In this document: piece after piece, positions 9,697 through 18,688 of the stretch
How positions within the stretch are numbered: the first letter of the stretch is position 1
Layout of the letters: every line of letters starts with the position of its first letter
Assembly: GCA_947503835.1 (NCBI GenBank)
Contig: CANNFM010000009.1
Location: 62,001 to 126,000 of the forward strand
Source of the DNA: an uncultured Aquimarina sp.
Lineage (GTDB): Bacteria; Bacteroidota; Bacteroidia; Flavobacteriales; Flavobacteriaceae
Direction of reading: 5' to 3'
Length of the DNA: 64,000 nt
The notes under the pieces: generated by a model
What the model was told of the DNA's origin: nothing
Databases searched by the model: none
What the model saw: the letters and a program-made list of their open reading frames with translations, nothing else
Program-made: the position numbers and the translations under genes

Positions 9697-10131
9697 TTAT
9701 GAAATCTCAATCAACCGTTTAGGTTGTACTTTTGCCTCTTCTTTTTTAGGTAACGCAACCAATAATAGTCCGTTATCATAAGAAGCTTCAATTCTTGTTC
9801 CATCTACAGTATCAGGTAAGTTAAACGATCTCTTAAATGTACTGTAGTTAAATTCTTTTCTAGTGTACTTGCCTTTTTCTTCATTTTCTTTTTCCGATTT
9901 TGCTTCGGAAGAAATAGTAAGTATATCGTTATCTAACTGGATATTAAAATCTTCTTTAGCAAACCCTGGAGCTGCAAGCTCTAGCACAAAACTATCATCT
10001 GTTTCTTGCACATTAACTGCAGGAGTGTTAAAGCCAATTTTGTTCGCATTTGTGGTTCCACCTAACCAATCGGTAGTGAAAAAATCATCAAAAAGGAAAG
10101 GTAATCTGTCTGTTCTTTTTACTAAACTCAT
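9697..10131 (-). CDS. Small heat shock protein (Hsp20/alpha-crystallin family)
   Basis: 144 residues, normal length for bacterial Hsp20. The alpha-crystallin domain runs from about residue 35 to 130 (NTPAVNVQETDDSFVLELAA, then KEDFNIQLDNDILTISSEAK). It ends in a consensus A-x-x-x-N-G-L-like motif, read here as ASYDNGLLLVALPKKEE. The C-terminal PKRLIEIS holds the I-x-I oligomerisation motif. It acts as an ATP-independent holdase in the cytoplasm. A cluster of TGTCA-type half sites lies 80-150 bases upstream of the start and may control heat or stress induction. Confidence 0.95.
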   Translation of the reverse strand: MSLVKRTDRLPFLFDDFFTTDWLGGTTNANKIGFNTPAVNVQETDDSFVLELAAPGFAKEDFNIQLDNDILTISSEAKSEKENEEKGKYTRKEFNYSTFKRSFNLPDTVDGTRIEASYDNGLLLVALPKKEEAKVQPKRLIEIS

Positions 10132-10209
10132 TGTATATTTTTTTAAAAGTTAATCTTAATTTCGGATTCACTTTCTATATAGCAATTTGAGTTCCGTTTC
10201 TAAAAACAC

Positions 10210-10277
10210 GACAAAATGACATTAAACTACATTATATTGATGTCAAAAAGACAGTTTTGTATTGTTTCAATGACAAA
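10210..10277. promoter_or_regulatory. Cluster of TGTCA/TGACA half sites upstream of hsp20
   Basis: Within 68 bases the + strand shows GACAAAATGACA (10210-10221), the perfect inverted repeat TGTCAAAAAGACA (10241-10253) and TGACAAA (10271-10277). The spacing is roughly 30 bases. The cluster sits upstream of the minus-strand hsp20 gene. This is what the sequence shows; that a regulator binds here is inference. Confidence 0.4.
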
Positions 10278-10302
10278 ATTTGATGAAAAACAAAAGGATC
10301 GT

Positions 10303-10704
10303 TTAATTATAAAAACGTGTGAAAATCGAAACTAACTCCTGAGGAGGGATTACTTTATTTGGATAATCATGCATTGTTTCTAAAACAGTATCAATCGCCT
10401 CTGGGCGAAGTCCCATCTGTAATCCCATTTCTTTAATTTTACGAATCTCTGAGAGCGAAGCTTCTTGATCTACATTCATGAGCAATACTAACCTATGAAA
10501 TTGAAGAATTCGTTGTGATTCGGGTTGTAGACTTTTTTTATCAACTTCTTTTGTAACCAAAAGATCTATCTCTTCTTTTGTAACTCCCAATTGTGATGCT
10601 ACGGCAAGTATAAAATTATATTCTTCTTCTTTTAACTTCTTATCTGCTTTTGCAAATTGCACCATTTCAGAAAGCAAACTCAATTTTTCTTCTTTACTAT
10701 ACAT
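10303..10704 (-). CDS. TerB-like (DjlA/TerB fold) helical protein
   Basis: 133 residues from the ATG at 10704; a longer frame to 10800 would overlap the divergent DUF1456 start and adds an unconserved tail. The protein is all helical: YSKEEKLSLLSEMVQFAKAD, then DKKLKEEEYNFILAVASQLG and similar acidic repeats. This matches TerB-type domains, which carry conserved acidic residues that can bind divalent metal. The cellular role of stand-alone copies is not established. The 83-bp gap to the DUF1456 gene must hold both promoters. Confidence 0.65.
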   Translation of the reverse strand: MYSKEEKLSLLSEMVQFAKADKKLKEEEYNFILAVASQLGVTKEEIDLLVTKEVDKKSLQPESQRILQFHRLVLLMNVDQEASLSEIRKIKEMGLQMGLRPEAIDTVLETMHDYPNKVIPPQELVSIFTRFYN

Positions 10705-10775
10705 TAATCCAATTACTTTTTTGTCGAAAATAGTAAATTTCAGATTATAATTAACAGCATTCTCCTTACAAAGTA

Positions 10776-10783
10776 TACCTTTG
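10776..10783 (+). promoter_or_regulatory. Candidate -7 box for the DUF1456 gene (possible leaderless transcript)
   Basis: TACCTTTG matches the flavobacterial -7 consensus TAnnTTTG exactly. It ends only 4 bases before the ATG at 10788. If it is used, transcription would begin at or next to the start codon. No good -33 TTTG is seen at the usual distance, so confidence is limited. Confidence 0.4.
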
Positions 10784-10787
10784 CAAC

Positions 10788-11054
10788 ATGGGTTTAACAA
10801 ACAATGACATTTTTAAAAAGCTAAGAGTCGCTCATAAATTGCGAGATGATGATATTATAAAAATATGTTCACTAGTAGATTTTAAAGTATCTAAAAGTGA
10901 ACTTGGCGCTTTTTTCAGGAATGAAAATCATCCAAAATATATGGAATGTGGTGATCAGATTCTCCGTAATTTTTTAAACGGACTCATTATACATCTTAGA
11001 GGTCCAATGCCTGAAAAAAAACAAAAAACAGAACCCGAGAAGAACACAAAATAA
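10788..11054 (+). CDS. DUF1456 family protein, single-repeat form
   Basis: 88 residues. The E. coli relative YehS has two copies of this domain in about 156 residues; here only one is present. The sequence matches the second copy best: NNDIFKKLRVAHKLRDDDII at the N-terminus and MECGDQILRNFLNGLIIHLR at the end, with a basic, charged tail. The function of the family is unknown. It is divergent from the TerB-like gene and followed 74 bases later by a large methyltransferase. The start is fixed by the conserved NNDI motif four residues in. Confidence 0.75.
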   Translation: MGLTNNDIFKKLRVAHKLRDDDIIKICSLVDFKVSKSELGAFFRNENHPKYMECGDQILRNFLNGLIIHLRGPMPEKKQKTEPEKNTK

Positions 11055-11128
11055 GAGCCTTAACTTCAGAAATAAATGCTTAATTTGGTTGAAACGAATC
11101 AAACGTTCAACATCTCAATTAAGGATTT

Positions 11129-12733
11129 ATGCTTACACCTGACGAAAAACAAGTATATCGCGAAGAGCTTTTTCGCCATCTGGACGGAATTGCCGTGGCC
11201 CCAGTTGCTTACTCCCTTTTCAAAAATGGCACTACCGATTATTTACTACAAAACAATGAGATATCAATTTCTCAAATTGCAATTGATTGTAAAGCTAACG
11301 AAGGATATCTAAATGTTGCATTACGAATAGTAAGCTCTCAAGGTTGGTTAAACTATACTGTTAACCAAACAGAAGTCATTATTAGCACTAACCCATATTC
11401 TAAAGTGGCTTTCTCCTATTTTTATCTATATAAAGATGTAATTGATCTATTAGAGTATTCTGGAAAATTTCATCCTCGAAAATTCGAATTAGAACCATTT
11501 CATAAGCTCGAAAGATTATTTAAAAAATATCAAAATCGTTTTGATTTGAAACCAGACTCTAACCCCGAAACTGATCAGGTTATAAATCAAATTCTAAAAC
11601 ATATAGAAGGTATTCTTGTAGGCCCAACCACAGTTCATCTTGGCATGGGAGGTATGTTTCATAAATACTTCATGGAAGCTTCTTTCAGTGCAGATGAATA
11701 TCATCACCATCCCGAGAGTTTTGATAAAATTCTTGCTTTTCTTAGCTATTTAGGATGGTTTAGTGAATCTAACAATAATTACACCTTTACAGAGAAAGGG
11801 TTATTCTTTGCCAAAAGAGCTTCAGCTTATGGTGTTACCGTTTCGTACATCCCTATGTTTAGAAAAATGGACGCATTACTATTTGGCGACCCCAATGTAT
11901 TATGGAATAAAAAAGGAAATGACGAAACCCATGTTGACCGTGAGATGAATGTTTGGGGAAGTGGAGGCGCACATTCTACTTATTTCAAAAAAATTGATGA
12001 AATCATAATCAGCTTATTCAACAAACCCATAGAAGAACAACCCAAAGGCATTTTGGATATGGGTTGCGGTAACGGGGCATTTTTGGTACATCTTTTTGAC
12101 GTTATTGAATCTAAAACATTACGAGGAAAACATCTGGATGATTACCCATTATTTCTTGTGGGTGCTGACTACAATAAAGCAGCTTTAAAAGTGACCAGAG
12201 CCAACCTTATACAAGCAGATATATGGGCGAAAGTTATTTGGGGAGATATTAGCGATCCTGACTTACTTCAAAAAGATCTCGAAGAAAATTATAACATTGA
12301 ACTGAAGGATTTATTATCTGTAAGAACATTTCTTGACCATAATAGAATATGGGATGATCCTGTATTAGCATTAGACAAGCCAAGCCAATCAACTGGGGCC
12401 TTTGCGTATCGAGGCAAACGATTAAACAATGATAATGTTGAGCGTAATTTAAAAGATCATTTTAAAAAATGGAAAACTCATATAGAAAAATTTGGATTAA
12501 TCGTGATTGAGTTGCATACCATTGCTCCTGAATTAACTGCTAAACATCTCGGAATGACCGCCGCTAGCGCATACGATGCAACTCATGGATTTTCTGACCA
12601 ATATATACTTGAAATTGATTCTTTTTTAAAAGTAATCCACGAAGTAGGTTTGCAAAGTGATCAGAAATATTTTTCTAAATTTCCAAATTCAGATTTAGCT
12701 ACAGTGAGTATTAATTATCTAATTGGGAAATAA
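11129..12733 (+). CDS. Large class I SAM-dependent methyltransferase (AprA-MT-like)
   Basis: 534 residues, much longer than an ordinary methyltransferase. The N-terminal 280 residues look like two helical or winged-helix blocks, since HLDGIAVAPVAYSLFKNGTT and HIEGILVGPTTVHLGMGGMF are similar in pattern. The SAM-binding Rossmann domain starts near residue 305 with GILDMGCGNGAFLVHLF (motif I), then GADYNKAALKVTRANL (motif II) and IWGDISDPDLL. RTFLDHNRIWDDP and ELHTIAPELTAKHLG follow. The arrangement recalls the methyltransferase domains of AprA-type natural product starter modules, but no polyketide genes are nearby. The substrate is unknown. Confidence 0.6.
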   Translation: MLTPDEKQVYREELFRHLDGIAVAPVAYSLFKNGTTDYLLQNNEISISQIAIDCKANEGYLNVALRIVSSQGWLNYTVNQTEVIISTNPYSKVAFSYFYLYKDVIDLLEYSGKFHPRKFELEPFHKLERLFKKYQNRFDLKPDSNPETDQVINQILKHIEGILVGPTTVHLGMGGMFHKYFMEASFSADEYHHHPESFDKILAFLSYLGWFSESNNNYTFTEKGLFFAKRASAYGVTVSYIPMFRKMDALLFGDPNVLWNKKGNDETHVDREMNVWGSGGAHSTYFKKIDEIIISLFNKPIEEQPKGILDMGCGNGAFLVHLFDVIESKTLRGKHLDDYPLFLVGADYNKAALKVTRANLIQADIWAKVIWGDISDPDLLQKDLEENYNIELKDLLSVRTFLDHNRIWDDPVLALDKPSQSTGAFAYRGKRLNNDNVERNLKDHFKKWKTHIEKFGLIVIELHTIAPELTAKHLGMTAASAYDATHGFSDQYILEIDSFLKVIHEVGLQSDQKYFSKFPNSDLATVSINYLIGK

Positions 12734-12738
12734 AAAAA

Positions 12739-13245
12739 CTAACTCCTGGTAAATTGTGTGATTATCGTATTATGTTCCGGAAATTCTTTACTTAAAACTG
12801 CTCTTTCTGCTAGTTCGAAATCATCAAAATCAAAACCAGGAGATACGGTACACCCAACTAATGAATAACTATCTGTATCCTTTACGCTAGATGCAAACCA
12901 ACACCCTGCTGGCACCACTAATTGTGGCAATTCTCCGCGATCCAGATTCATCCCTACCGTAAACTTATTGTATTTTCCATCTGGACTAATTACGTGAACA
13001 TACAAAGAAGATCCGCTGTAATAATGCCAAATCTCATCTTGCTTTATTCTATGAAAAGCTGAAAAATTTTCTGAGGTAAGTAAAAAATAAATAGCAGTAC
13101 AATAATTACGATCTCCTGTAAACTCTTTACCTAAAGCATTTTGAGGAACAACTCCATTACTTCTATATGTTTCTTTATAAAAACCACCTTCGGGGTGAGG
13201 TTCCATTTTTAATTTACAAACTATCTCATCTATTTTTTTATCCAT
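12739..13245 (-). CDS. Cupin superfamily protein (DUF985)
   Basis: 168 residues, full length for DUF985. Recognisable pieces are LKMEPHPEGGFYKETYRSNG at the N-terminus, FSAFHRIKQDEIWHYYSGSS (cupin motif 1 with the metal-type histidines) and LVVPAGCWFASS with SLVGCTVSPGFDFDDFELAE in the second half. Plant and bacterial relatives are described as sugar-binding cupins, but no reaction is assigned. It converges with the methyltransferase gene, whose stop lies 5 bases away. Confidence 0.85.
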   Translation of the reverse strand: MDKKIDEIVCKLKMEPHPEGGFYKETYRSNGVVPQNALGKEFTGDRNYCTAIYFLLTSENFSAFHRIKQDEIWHYYSGSSLYVHVISPDGKYNKFTVGMNLDRGELPQLVVPAGCWFASSVKDTDSYSLVGCTVSPGFDFDDFELAERAVLSKEFPEHNTIITQFTRS

Positions 13246-13431
13246 AATACTAATTCAAATTACTAGTTAATTCTAAATGATCAAATTTAAAACCTCTTCT
13301 ACATCTGGAAGAGGATTGAGAGACCCCTCACCCTAATTCCAACGCTTCTTCTCGCCCATCACTATCGCTCTGTCGTCCAAGGAGAAGGAACTCTTAAAGT
13401 TTCTTTCAAAACTAAATCAGTCATTTGAGGT

Positions 13432-13468
13432 ACAAAAAAAAGAAGCGACCTTAACAAGATCGCTTCTA
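13432..13468 (-). terminator. Rho-independent terminator downstream of sucC
   Basis: Read on the minus strand, AGAAGCGA pairs with TCGCTTCT around an 11-base loop and is followed by eight T. It lies about 30 bases past the sucC stop. Confidence 0.85.
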
Positions 13469-13495
13469 CTATATACTAAAAAAACTATTCGTTTA

Positions 13496-14689
13496 TTACG
13501 CTAATACTGCTTGTACTTTATCTGCAGCTTCCTGAAACTGAACAGCACTTTGTACATCTAATCCACTATTATCAATTAGTTCTTTTGCGATATCTGCATT
13601 AGTCCCTTGCAATCTAACAATAATAGGCACTTTTATAGCATCTCCCATATTTTTATAAGCATCAACTACTCCTTGAGCTACACGATCACAACGAACAATC
13701 CCTCCAAAAATGTTAATCAAAATTGCTTTTACATTATCATCTTTTAAGATAATTCTAAATGCTTCTTCTACACGTTTAGCATCTGCGGTACCTCCTACAT
13801 CAAGGAAATTAGCCGGCTCTCCTCCTGCTTGTTTAATGAGATCCATCGTAGCCATAGCAAGACCAGCTCCATTAACCATACAACCAACATTACCATCAAG
13901 ATCTACATAATTAAGACCTACTTCATTTGCTTCAACCTCGATAGGATTTTCTTCACGAATATCCCTCATATCAACATAGTTCTTATGACGGTATAATGCA
14001 TTATCATCTATAGTTACCTTAGCATCTACGGCCATAATTTTATCATCACTGGTCTTAAGTACAGGATTAATCTCAAATAATGAAGCATCAGACTTATCAT
14101 AGGCTGTATACAATGCCATTACGAATTTGGTCATTTCTTTAAATGCACCACCACTTAATCCTAAGTTAAATGCCACACGACGTGCCTGAAAAGGTAACAA
14201 TCCAACAGATGGATCAATCTCCTCTGTAAAAATCAAATGAGGTGTTTCTTCTGCAACAGTTTCAATATCCATCCCTCCTTCTGTAGAGTACATAATCATG
14301 TTACGACCAGAAGTACGATTTAACAACACAGACATATAAAACTCATCTGGTTCACTATCTCCAGGATAATACACATCTTCTGCTACTAATACCTGATGAA
14401 CTTTCTTACCCTCTGCTGAAGTTTGAGGAGTAATTAAATTCATTCCAATAATTTGACCTGCAATTTCTTCTACTTCCTTAAGGTTTTTAGCCAGCTTAAC
14501 ACCGCCTCCTTTTCCTCGTCCACCTGCGTGTACTTGTGCCTTTATAACATGCCAACCTGTTCCGGTTTCTGCCGTAAGCTGTTTTGCTGCTGCTACAGCC
14601 TCATTAGCATTTTGCGCCACAATACCGCGCTGAATACGCACGCCAAAGTTGCTTAATATCTCTTTACCCTGATATTCGTGTAAATTCAT
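13496..14689 (-). CDS. sucC: Succinate--CoA ligase (ADP-forming) subunit beta
   Basis: 397 residues, full length. It catalyses the nucleotide-dependent half of succinyl-CoA synthetase in the citric acid cycle, together with an alpha subunit that is not in this window. The ATP-grasp domain covers about 1-230 and opens with [12 protein letters not shown]; the [13 protein letters not shown] loop is at 51-63 and [20 protein letters not shown] closes the nucleotide site. The CoA-ligase domain follows ([30 protein letters not shown]). The gene stands alone with its own terminator, as is common in flavobacteria, where sucD lies elsewhere. Confidence 0.97.
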   Translation of the reverse strand: MNLHEYQGKEILSNFGVRIQRGIVAQNANEAVAAAKQLTAETGTGWHVIKAQVHAGGRGKGGGVKLAKNLKEVEEIAGQIIGMNLITPQTSAEGKKVHQVLVAEDVYYPGDSEPDEFYMSVLLNRTSGRNMIMYSTEGGMDIETVAEETPHLIFTEEIDPSVGLLPFQARRVAFNLGLSGGAFKEMTKFVMALYTAYDKSDASLFEINPVLKTSDDKIMAVDAKVTIDDNALYRHKNYVDMRDIREENPIEVEANEVGLNYVDLDGNVGCMVNGAGLAMATMDLIKQAGGEPANFLDVGGTADAKRVEEAFRIILKDDNVKAILINIFGGIVRCDRVAQGVVDAYKNMGDAIKVPIIVRLQGTNADIAKELIDNSGLDVQSAVQFQEAADKVQAVLA

Positions 14690-14845
14690 ACTATTATATT
14701 TTTTGCCTTTTTTATAGGAGTCCCAAAAATAGGAAAAGTGAAGTTACTGTGCCAATCTTTTGCATTAAAAAACATCGAAGATATTCAATCCATAAAATAG
14801 ACCAAAGCATTTCAAAATTTGATCAAAAAGACAAATGTCGTATTA

Positions 14846-15481
14846 TTATATTTTAAAGTCTTCGAAATCCAAAGGGTCAAAGTTTTTAAAGTGACCATTC
14901 ATATTAATTACTTCTTTTGCTTTATTCATTTCTCGTACTACCGGAATTGTAATTTTAAGATGCCCTATAAGATAATTAAGGCGCTCTAACTCACTACGAA
15001 GTTTTAATAAATGGTATTCTTGATGTAACGTTAAACCTACCTTATGTGCCACTTGATAACTAACAAACGGGATATTAAATACAGGAGGATCATCAATGGT
15101 TAATTCTACATATAAAATTGCAATATTTTTTAATAATTCTTCCTGAAGTTCTTCTGCACCGCTATCACTATCGGTAAGAAACTCGACTTCGCCACCAGCA
15201 TAGAGCTTACCTGGAAGTTGTGAATGAAAACTCTTAATTTTAAAAATTCTTGTCCCTTTGCATATCACATCACTTTCTCCATCTGGGTATTTTTTGGCTA
15301 TTTTATGTAACTTAACTTCAGTACCGTACTCTAGTTGTTTATCAATATATGTAGGTATTCCAAAAGAAATACCTTCTTGATCACAATCATCTATCAATTG
15401 CTGATATCTTTTTTCAAAAATATACAATGGAAGACGTTCTCCTGGATAAACTACAGCTTGTAAAGGAAATAGCGGTAACAT
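14846..15481 (-). CDS. LON peptidase substrate-binding (N-terminal) domain protein
   Basis: 211 residues. It holds only the N-terminal domain of Lon and lacks any ATPase or protease part. The start MLPLFPLQAVVYPGERLPLY and IFEKRYQQLIDDC are diagnostic of this PUA-like beta domain. A helical part follows (about 115-200, DPPVFNIPFVSYQVAHKVGL). Stand-alone proteins of this kind are widespread and their role is not defined. It lies 156 bases upstream of sucC on the same strand and divergent from lysA. Confidence 0.85.
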   Translation of the reverse strand: MLPLFPLQAVVYPGERLPLYIFEKRYQQLIDDCDQEGISFGIPTYIDKQLEYGTEVKLHKIAKKYPDGESDVICKGTRIFKIKSFHSQLPGKLYAGGEVEFLTDSDSGAEELQEELLKNIAILYVELTIDDPPVFNIPFVSYQVAHKVGLTLHQEYHLLKLRSELERLNYLIGHLKITIPVVREMNKAKEVINMNGHFKNFDPLDFEDFKI

Positions 15482-15633
15482 GTTTTTTTATTAAAATTAC
15501 TAAATAACCCTGTTTTTTCCATTAAACACAAGTTAAAAATCTAAAAATCTATCGTTGTAGTAGATTTTTTCTTTCTAAGACATTAATATCTCTAATTTTA
15601 TTGATAATTTCGTAGGCTTAAATTCGTGACACG

Positions 15634-16866
15634 ATGGAAAATGAAAATTTATTAGCAGTAGCAAGAGAGTTCGGGAGTCCAGTTTATGTATACGACTCCG
15701 CAAAAATCACTTCACAGTACAATCGCCTTTTTGACGCCTTTAAGAAAGTCAAACGGGTAAAACTTAATTATGCTGTAAAAGCACTTTCAAATCTTGCTAT
15801 CTTAAAGTTAATAAATTCTTTAGGAGGGGGGTTAGATACGGTTTCGATTCAAGAAGTAAAACTAGGGATACAGGCAGGTGTAAAACCGAGTGATATAATT
15901 TTCACTCCTAATGGTGTTTCTTTAGAAGAAATTGAAAAGGTTTCTGCAATGGGGGTCCAGATCAACATAGATAATCTTTCGATATTGGAGCAATTTGGAA
16001 CAAAGCATCCGAGAGTACCTGTTTGTATACGAGTTAATCCACATGTAATGGCTGGTGGAAATAGCAATATTTCTGTTGGGCATATCGATAGCAAGTTTGG
16101 CATCTCTATTCATCAAATTCCTCATATACTCAGAATTGTTGAAAACACAGGGATGAATATTAATGGAATCCATATGCATACGGGTAGTGATATCCTGGAT
16201 GTCGAAGTTTTCTTATATGCCAGTGAAATTTTATTTGAAACTGCTAAAAGCTTCAAAGATTTGGATTTCATAGATTTTGGTAGTGGATTTAAAGTACCCT
16301 ATAAGCCTGGAGATATAGAAACTAATATTGAAGAATTTGGCGAAAAACTCACTAAACGCTTTAATGCTTTCTGTAAAGAATACGGTAAAGAACTTACCTT
16401 AGGTTTTGAACCTGGTAAATTTTTGGTCAGCGAGGCTGGGTATTTCTTAGCCAATGTAAATGTGGTAAAGCAAACTACCTCAACAGTTTTTGCAGGAATC
16501 GACAGTGGTTTTAATCACCTTATACGGCCGATGCTATATAATTCGCACCACGAAATTATAAATATTTCCAATCCAGAAGGCAGAGAACGTTTTTACTCTG
16601 TTGTTGGATATATTTGTGAAACAGACACCTTTGCAACTAACAGAAGGATTTCTGAAATTACTGAGGGCGACATTATTGCTTTCAAAAATGCAGGTGCTTA
16701 TTGTTTCTCTATGGCAAGCAATTATAATTCTCGTTTCCGCCCTGCGGAAGTATTATGGCATAATGGAGAAGCACATCTTATTCGCAAGAGAGAAACCTTT
16801 GAGGACCTCACAAAAAATCAAGTAGATGTAGATATATTCTCAAAAGTAACTGAAGATATATCATAA
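15634..16866 (+). CDS. lysA: Diaminopimelate decarboxylase
   Basis: 410 residues. It converts meso-diaminopimelate to lysine with PLP as cofactor, the last step of lysine synthesis. The PLP lysine is K49 in LNYAVKALSN. The alanine-racemase-like barrel contains GIHMHTGSDI (substrate/PLP histidine region), DFGSGFKVPY and LGFEPGKFLVSEAG. The C-terminal beta domain carries YICETDTFA, whose cysteine comes from the partner subunit in the dimer site, and AYCFSMASNYNSR. It stands alone and ends in a bidirectional hairpin. Confidence 0.95.
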   Translation: MENENLLAVAREFGSPVYVYDSAKITSQYNRLFDAFKKVKRVKLNYAVKALSNLAILKLINSLGGGLDTVSIQEVKLGIQAGVKPSDIIFTPNGVSLEEIEKVSAMGVQINIDNLSILEQFGTKHPRVPVCIRVNPHVMAGGNSNISVGHIDSKFGISIHQIPHILRIVENTGMNINGIHMHTGSDILDVEVFLYASEILFETAKSFKDLDFIDFGSGFKVPYKPGDIETNIEEFGEKLTKRFNAFCKEYGKELTLGFEPGKFLVSEAGYFLANVNVVKQTTSTVFAGIDSGFNHLIRPMLYNSHHEIINISNPEGRERFYSVVGYICETDTFATNRRISEITEGDIIAFKNAGAYCFSMASNYNSRFRPAEVLWHNGEAHLIRKRETFEDLTKNQVDVDIFSKVTEDIS

Positions 16867-16886
16867 AATCTTAATGTATAGTACGA

Positions 16887-16918
16887 AATGCGTCAAAATC
16901 TCTTTTGACGCATTTTTT
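16887..16918 (+). terminator. Terminator shared by lysA and the convergent amidohydrolase gene
   Basis: AAATGCGTCAAAA pairs with TTTTGACGCATTT around a TCTC loop, a 13-bp perfect stem followed by TTT. It fills the gap between two convergent genes. The last bases touch the amidohydrolase stop at 16917, so it could end transcription from both sides. Confidence 0.88.
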
Positions 16919-18488
16919 ATTCTTTGAAACCAGGCTGCACTATAGAAAAATTCTCTTTTTTCTTAGCGACATCTACTGTACTTTTTACATCCTTAAGCAG
17001 GGCTTTAGCATCATAAATCACTCCATCTTTAATGGTATATTTCACCCCACCAACTCGCACTACTTTATTATCATCGGTTAGTCGAATAGCTCCAGTACCA
17101 TAAAGCACTTTTAAGTTTTTGAGCGGATTTTGATCGATCAATACAAAATCTGCCAATTTCCCTACTTCAATAGACCCTATCCTATCTGATGCGCCTAAGG
17201 CTTCTGCTCCATTCAAAGTTGCTGCCCTAATCACCTCTAATGGATGAAAACCTGCTTCTCTAAGCAATTCTAACTCTCTTACGTAAGCAAATCCATATAA
17301 TTGAAAAATAAAACCAGAATCAGAGCCTACAGTGACCCTACCTCCTCTATTTTTATATTCATTAATAAAGGTCATCCATAATTGATAGTTTTCTTTCCAG
17401 ACCACTTCTTGCTCTGTACCCCAATCATGCCAGTATGAACCGTGCGATATTTTACTGGGTTGATAAAACCGCCATAACGACGGAAGCGTATAGGTTTCAT
17501 GCCATTCTGCTCTTCGAGCTCGTTGTAAATCCCTACTCGCTTCGTAAATATTAAATGTTGGATCTAAGGTAAAATCCAATTCCAAAAGTTCATTCATTAC
17601 TTTATTCCAATGATCAGAATAAGGTTTTGCAGCTTGTTTCCATAGTTTTCCAGCTTCTTCAAATCGATGTTGTTCGTTCTGGTAATTATAATCTAACGGA
17701 TACTGCTGGATAGTCTTATCTTCAAACAAAGCCTCTGGCAACCCATACCAATGCTCCATTGTTGTAAGTCCAGCTCTGGCAGAATTTAAAACATTCCAAC
17801 GAGCAACATCTGTTTGTGCATGATGGCATGCAGAACGTAATCCTAGTTTTTTATTCTCATCTAAGGCCGCCGCCATAATCTCTGGTGCCGCTCCAAAAAA
17901 CTTGATCCCATCTGCCCCTTTCTTAGCATTTTCCTGAACCCATTTTCTTGCCATTTCTGGTGTACTTATTGGCTCAGAGCTTCCTTGACCAAATCCTGTG
18001 TATGCAAAGATGCGAGGCGCTATGATTTCATTTTTTGTACTGGACTGTTTCAGTTTCATCGTCCAATCAATTCCTCTTCCACTTGGTTCTCTAACCGTTG
18101 TAACCCCATGTGCCATCCACAATTTAAAGACATAATCCGAATCTGCTCCTTGCGCAACTCCACCAATATGACCGTGCATATCTACAAATCCCGGTAGTAT
18201 ATACATCCCTTCGGCATTAAGCTCTTTACCTCCGGATTTTAAAACGGGTCGTTTATCGGGTTTAATTGCTACTCCGGGGTATCCCACAACAACGATATCT
18301 TTAATTATATTTTTCTCAACCACTATATCTACCGGACCTCTTGGGGGTGCTCCATTACCATTGATCAACGTGACTCCTCTAATTATAAGTTGATTAAAAG
18401 GTCCTTCTGTATGATCTTGCGAGTATATCTGTAGATGAATTACTATAGACAAAACCAGTAATTTAACAGCTAGTTTACTAATATTCAT
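16917..18488 (-). CDS. Exported metal-dependent amidohydrolase
   Basis: 523 residues with an N-terminal hydrophobic signal (LAVKLLVLSIVIHLQIYSQ). The amidohydrolase fold is clear: ILPGFVDMHGHIGGVAQGAD contains the H-x-H metal pair, KKGADGIKFFG the bridging-lysine strand, and GLRSACHHAQTDVARWN and TMEHWYGLP the next histidines. VTVGSDSGF holds the catalytic aspartate, and LGASDRIGSIEVGKLADFVL leads into the closing beta sandwich. Relatives include imidazolonepropionase-like and prolidase-like enzymes. The substrate is unknown and the location is probably periplasmic. It is divergent from the SRPBCC gene across 200 bases. Confidence 0.88.
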   Translation of the reverse strand: MNISKLAVKLLVLSIVIHLQIYSQDHTEGPFNQLIIRGVTLINGNGAPPRGPVDIVVEKNIIKDIVVVGYPGVAIKPDKRPVLKSGGKELNAEGMYILPGFVDMHGHIGGVAQGADSDYVFKLWMAHGVTTVREPSGRGIDWTMKLKQSSTKNEIIAPRIFAYTGFGQGSSEPISTPEMARKWVQENAKKGADGIKFFGAAPEIMAAALDENKKLGLRSACHHAQTDVARWNVLNSARAGLTTMEHWYGLPEALFEDKTIQQYPLDYNYQNEQHRFEEAGKLWKQAAKPYSDHWNKVMNELLELDFTLDPTFNIYEASRDLQRARRAEWHETYTLPSLWRFYQPSKISHGSYWHDWGTEQEVVWKENYQLWMTFINEYKNRGGRVTVGSDSGFIFQLYGFAYVRELELLREAGFHPLEVIRAATLNGAEALGASDRIGSIEVGKLADFVLIDQNPLKNLKVLYGTGAIRLTDDNKVVRVGGVKYTIKDGVIYDAKALLKDVKSTVDVAKKKENFSIVQPGFKE

Positions 18489-18688
18489 AGTCTTGTTAGT
18501 TTATCACCAAAATACAAATTCCTGAAAGATCTATACCGCCTCTAACAAAACTTTAAACAAACACTAAGTCTTGATTTAATTCATCATCATATTTCTATGA
18601 AAATAGAATTGATATTCAATAGTTTAACTAATTTTAAGATACATTTTTCTTATTTTTAGTTTTACATCTAATCAAAGTATCCTCAATC

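Noticed and set aside
13290..13395. Repeat element in the gap after the cupin gene
   Set aside because: CCCTCACCC and GGAGAAGG-like pieces recall dispersed Bacteroidota repeats, but no second copy is in the window and no clear dyad spans it.
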